Positions 60,879 through 64,000 of a stretch of 64,000 nucleotides of DNA are shown piece by piece. The notes below the pieces were generated by a model. That model worked only from the letters and a program-made list of their open reading frames with translations. It did not search any database and was not told the DNA's origin. Numbering within the stretch: the first letter of the stretch is position 1; each line of letters starts with the position of its first letter. Origin of the DNA: Gp6-AA40 sp035649635 (GTDB lineage Bacteria; Acidobacteriota; Vicinamibacteria; Vicinamibacterales; UBA2999); NCBI GenBank assembly GCA_035649635.1, contig DASRJE010000205.1, positions 1 to 64,000 on the forward strand, written 5' to 3'. Made by a program: the position numbers and the translations under genes.

Positions 60879-63560
60879 TCACGAGATCGCGGGATTCGGT
60901 TTGTCCGGGTTGATTCCCAGATCTTTGACCGCTTTCTGAGCGACAGATGCCTCGATCTTCCCGTCGCGCGCGAGATCATTGAGCGTTGCGAGGACGATGT
61001 GCTTGGCATCGACCTCGAAGAAATCGCGGAGCGCCGCGCGTCCCTCGCTGCGTCCGAATCCATCTGTGCCAAGCGACGTCACGCGCCGGCCCGTCCAGCG
61101 ATCGATGCTATCGGGCAGCGCCTTCACATAGTCGCTGGCCGCCACAATGCAACCCTCGGTTCCCGCAAGGCACTGCGCGACATAAGGCACACGCGGCTTC
61201 TCACCTGGATGCATCCGGTTCCAGCGATCCGTCGCGTGCCCCTCGCGGTACAGTTCCTGATAACTGGTGACGCTCCAGACGTCGGCAGCGACACCGTACT
61301 TGTCCTCGAGCGTCTGTTGCGCCTTGAGCACCTCGTTGAGGATCGCCCCGCTGCCGAGTAGTTGGGCGCGTGCGTTCGGCTTCGCCTTTTGAGATGCCCG
61401 CAGCTTGTAAAGCCCCTTCAGGAGGCCTTCGCGCGCGCCTTCCGGCATCGGCAGCATCTCGTACTGCTCGTTCATCACGGTGATGTAGTAGAAGATGCTC
61501 TCGCCGTTTTTGTACATCCGACGGATGCCCTCTTCGATGATCACCGCGATCTCGAACGCGAACGTCGGGTCGTACGAAATCAAGTTCGGTACGGCCATCG
61601 ATAACAGGTGGCTGTGACCGTCCTGGTGCTGCAGCCCCTCACCGGACAGCGTCGTGCGGCCGGCCGTGCCACCGAGCAGGAAGCCCCGCGTGCGCGTATC
61701 TGCGGCCGCCCACACGAGATCACCGACACGCTGCATACCGAACATCGAGTAGTAGATGAAGAACGGGATCGTGTTGATGCCGTGCGTCGCATAGGCGGTG
61801 CCAGCGGCGATGAACGACGAGATCGATCCCGCCTCGGTGATGCCTTCTTCGAGGATCTGCCCTTCCTTGGCTTCCTTGTAATAGAGCAGCGTGTCCATGT
61901 CGACCGGCTCGTACAACTGGCCGACATGCGAGTAAATCCCAACCTGCCGGAACAGCGCTTCCATGCCGAAGGTGCGCGCCTCGTCCGGCACGATGGGCAC
62001 GACGAGCTCACCGATTTCCTTGTCGCGCAGCATCTTCGCCAGCATCCGCACGAATGCCATCGTCGTCGACGCCTTGCGGCCTTCGCTGCCCTGGTGGAAT
62101 TCCTTGAACAGCTCGGGAAGGGAGTCCGTCTTGAGGGGTTCGAGCTGGACTTTCCGGGATGGCACGAAGCCGCCGAGCTGCTTGCGCCGCTCCAACATGT
62201 AGCTGACTTCGGGGCTGTTGTCCGGCGGCCTGTAGAACGGCGCCTTGGCCACGTCCTCGTCCCCGATCGGGATGCCGAACCGGGTTCGAAACGCTTTCAG
62301 CTCGTCCTCGTTCAGCTTCTTCTGCTGGTGGGTGATGTTCTTGCCTTCACCCGCTTCACCAATCCCGTAGCCCTTGATTGTCCTCGCCAGGATCACCGTC
62401 GGCTGGCCGGTTGTTTCAACGGCGGCCTTGTAGGCCGCGTAGACCTTGATCGGATCGTGCCCGCCGAGCGTCAACTTCTTCAGCTGCTCGTCTGACAGAT
62501 GCTTGACCATGTCGAGCAGCTTCGGGTCGGCCCCCCAGAAGTGCTTCCGCACATACTCGCCGGATTCGACCGCGTACTTCTGATACTCGCCGTCGACGAC
62601 CTCTCCCATGCGCTTGACGAGGAGGCCTTCAGAATCCTTTTCGAGCAAAGCGTCCCACTCGCAGCCCCAGATCACCTTGATGACGTTCCAGCCGGCACCG
62701 CGGAAGATCGCTTCGAGCTCCTGGATGATCTGGCCGTTGCCACGAACCGGACCATCGAGACGCTGGAGATTACAGTTGACGACGAAGATCAGGTTATCGA
62801 GCTTCTCGCGTGAGGCGAGCGTGATCGCTCCGAGCGATTCGGGCTCGTCGGTTTCACCGTCACCAAGGAATGCCCATACCTTCGAGTTCGATCGCTTCTT
62901 GAGGCCACGATCCTCGAGGTAGCGCATGAAGCGAGCCTGGTAGATCGACTTGATGGGACCGAGGCCCATCGACACCGTCGGGAATTCCCAGAAGTCGGGC
63001 ATCAGCCATGGGTGCGGGTACGAGGAGAGTCCACCGCCCTCCTTCAACTCGCGCCGGAAGTTCGCGAGCTTTTCAGCCGAGAGCCGACCCTCGAGAAATG
63101 CGCGCGCGTAGATGCCCGGGGCCGCATGGCCCTGGAAATAGATGATGTCGCCGTCGTGATCCTCGCCCTTGCCCTTGAAGAAGTGATTGAACCCGACCTC
63201 GTAGAGCGTCGCGGCGGAGGCGTACGTCGAAATGTGACCGCCGATGCCGTCCTCGAGCTTGTTGGCCTTGACGACCATGGCGAGGGCGTTCCAGCGAACC
63301 AGGCTCTTGATTCGGCGTTCGATCTCGCGACTGCCTGGAAATGGGGGCTGATCTGAGGCCGGAATGCTGTTGACGTAAAGGGTGTTCGCCGTGAAGGGTT
63401 GAGTAACGCCGTTCTGCCGCGCGTGAACGCTTAGTGCCGCCAGCAGGCGACTGACGCGTGCCGGCCCGCCCGACTGCAGGACGTAGTCGAGCGATTCGAG
63501 CCATTCACGCGTTTCGAGAGCTTCGATCTCTGCCGCGTCCTTGGGTGCCGTATTGCGCAT
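60879..63560 (-). CDS. aceE: Pyruvate dehydrogenase E1 component, homodimeric
   Basis: The 893-residue protein matches the single-chain E1 of proteobacterial PDH (E. coli AceE, 887 residues). Seen are WLMPDFWEFPTVSMGLGPIK, the ThDP motif GDGETDEPESLGAITLA, KGYGIGEAGEGKNITHQQKK and TSYQELYREGHATDRWN. It decarboxylates pyruvate and loads the acyl group onto lipoyl-E2. The order E1-E2-E3 in one direction is the usual operon. It is divergent from the uracil-DNA glycosylase. Confidence 0.96.
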   Translation of the reverse strand: MRNTAPKDAAEIEALETREWLESLDYVLQSGGPARVSRLLAALSVHARQNGVTQPFTANTLYVNSIPASDQPPFPGSREIERRIKSLVRWNALAMVVKANKLEDGIGGHISTYASAATLYEVGFNHFFKGKGEDHDGDIIYFQGHAAPGIYARAFLEGRLSAEKLANFRRELKEGGGLSSYPHPWLMPDFWEFPTVSMGLGPIKSIYQARFMRYLEDRGLKKRSNSKVWAFLGDGETDEPESLGAITLASREKLDNLIFVVNCNLQRLDGPVRGNGQIIQELEAIFRGAGWNVIKVIWGCEWDALLEKDSEGLLVKRMGEVVDGEYQKYAVESGEYVRKHFWGADPKLLDMVKHLSDEQLKKLTLGGHDPIKVYAAYKAAVETTGQPTVILARTIKGYGIGEAGEGKNITHQQKKLNEDELKAFRTRFGIPIGDEDVAKAPFYRPPDNSPEVSYMLERRKQLGGFVPSRKVQLEPLKTDSLPELFKEFHQGSEGRKASTTMAFVRMLAKMLRDKEIGELVVPIVPDEARTFGMEALFRQVGIYSHVGQLYEPVDMDTLLYYKEAKEGQILEEGITEAGSISSFIAAGTAYATHGINTIPFFIYYSMFGMQRVGDLVWAAADTRTRGFLLGGTAGRTTLSGEGLQHQDGHSHLLSMAVPNLISYDPTFAFEIAVIIEEGIRRMYKNGESIFYYITVMNEQYEMLPMPEGAREGLLKGLYKLRASQKAKPNARAQLLGSGAILNEVLKAQQTLEDKYGVAADVWSVTSYQELYREGHATDRWNRMHPGEKPRVPYVAQCLAGTEGCIVAASDYVKALPDSIDRWTGRRVTSLGTDGFGRSEGRAALRDFFEVDAKHIVLATLNDLARDGKIEASVAQKAVKDLGINPDKPNPAIS

Positions 63561-63749
63561 GAAATCTCTCCGGAAGCGTGCCTCAGATCAGTGGCACTAC
63601 TCGGAGCCACTGTCTGCGACCCCCGCGGCGAATGCATGCGCCGTGGGGTGGAATTGACGCGCCCCCGGGGTCTCGCGCGGGACGGCCAGCCACGTCATCC
63701 CTGATACTGTTGACGACAACTACCCATTCTAACGCCCGCAGCACATGAG

Positions 63750-64000
63750 ATGAAACCCGTTTCGACCGTTCTTCTCCCTCAGCTGACCCGTTTGGCATCG
63801 GTTCACGACACCATTGTCGGATGCGAGCGCTGCCCTCGTCTGCGCACCTACTGTCAGCAGATCGCGCGCGACAAACGTCGAGCGTATCTCGACGACACCT
63901 ACTGGGGCCGTCCAGTACCAGGATTCGGCGATCCGTCAGCTCGCCTGCTGCTGGTTGGGCTCGCGCCGGCTGCACATGGCGCCAACCGTACCGGGCGTAT
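63750..64000 (+). CDS. Family 5 uracil-DNA glycosylase (UdgB-like), N-terminal part
   Basis: The first 83 codons lie in the window; the gene runs off the right edge. It starts at ATG 63750 because the ATG at 63745 hits a stop after two codons. Cluster Cys residues appear in GCERCPRLRTYC, followed by AYLDDTYWGRPVPGFGDPSA and LLLVGLAPAAHGANRTGR, which is the family 5 active-site region with the LAPAAHGANRTGR motif. It removes uracil and other damaged bases from DNA. Confidence 0.9.
   Translation, partial: MKPVSTVLLPQLTRLASVHDTIVGCERCPRLRTYCQQIARDKRRAYLDDTYWGRPVPGFGDPSARLLLVGLAPAAHGANRTGR

Noticed and set aside
61608..62495. 295-residue plus-strand frame opposite aceE
   Set aside because: Antisense to conserved E1 sequence; no motif seen.

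Overview
The window reads as a high-GC chromosomal segment of an Acidobacteriota bacterium, most likely in or near class Vicinamibacteria. This is inference from gene content: two ADOP-type ABC permeases (acidobacterial duplicated orphan permeases), one with the PadR-like repressor that usually accompanies them; remnants of eukaryotic-like Ser/Thr kinase genes; cytochrome c-PQQ dehydrogenases; and secreted beta-propeller and beta-barrel proteins. No rRNA, tRNA, phage, transposase or CRISPR locus was seen.

Layout. 0-5.3 kb: start of a type II NADH dehydrogenase-like gene, a Tat-exported molybdenum hydroxylase large subunit, a CHRD protein and a cytochrome c-PQQ dehydrogenase. 5.4-8.0 kb: a partner-switching module (two STAS antagonists around a receiver-PP2C-kinase fusion). 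8.0-13.5 kb: kinase-gene remnants, a formate-dehydrogenase-like molybdoenzyme, an OmpA-family porin, a KGG stress protein and YggX. 13.5-16.2 kb: a translationally coupled ATP-grasp and B12/radical-SAM pair whose radical-SAM member ends in a Cys-Cys-Ala-Glu-Pro tail. 16.2-20.5 kb: POT transporter, stand-alone LigD phosphoesterase, second cytochrome c-PQQ dehydrogenase. 20.5-25.8 kb: YvcK, a nucleotidyltransferase-like protein, TPM, LemA, DinB and an isoprenoid-synthase-like protein. 25.9-37.8 kb: ADOP/PadR, DinB-like, alpha/beta hydrolase, DUF72, an ABC-2 exporter, a CusF-SCO fusion, a hypothetical protein and a second ADOP. 37.8-48.3 kb: small hypothetical proteins, an endo/exonuclease, a TlpA-type thioredoxin, an ECF sigma/anti-sigma pair divergent from a 1042-residue metalloprotease-propeller-barrel protein, two paralogous TPR-retropepsin proteins and a 7Fe ferredoxin. 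48.6-53.2 kb: a cytochrome c / lipoprotein / beta-barrel operon, an MBL hydrolase, LipA, a PilZ protein and a 38-residue membrane peptide. 53.3-64 kb: succinate dehydrogenase (cytochrome b, A, B), a secreted B3-type MBL protein, the pyruvate dehydrogenase complex (E1-E2-E3) and the start of a family 5 uracil-DNA glycosylase.

Functional themes are central aerobic carbon metabolism (PDH, lipoate synthesis, SDH), periplasmic oxidation by quinoproteins and molybdoenzymes, and envelope proteins. A second layer is repeat DNA. A roughly 106-bp structured element occurs in the same orientation just upstream of lemA and aceF. A roughly 100-bp REP-like element occurs twice, with a solo half. Many gaps hold quasi-palindromes built from locus-specific 6-14 bp words, and similar material appears in frame inside at least four genes (radical SAM, LigD-PE, an ABC ATPase and SdhB). 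These elements and the CCAEP-tail radical-SAM/ATP-grasp pair are the best candidates for something not yet described. All calls come from reading the sequence; no database search was run.
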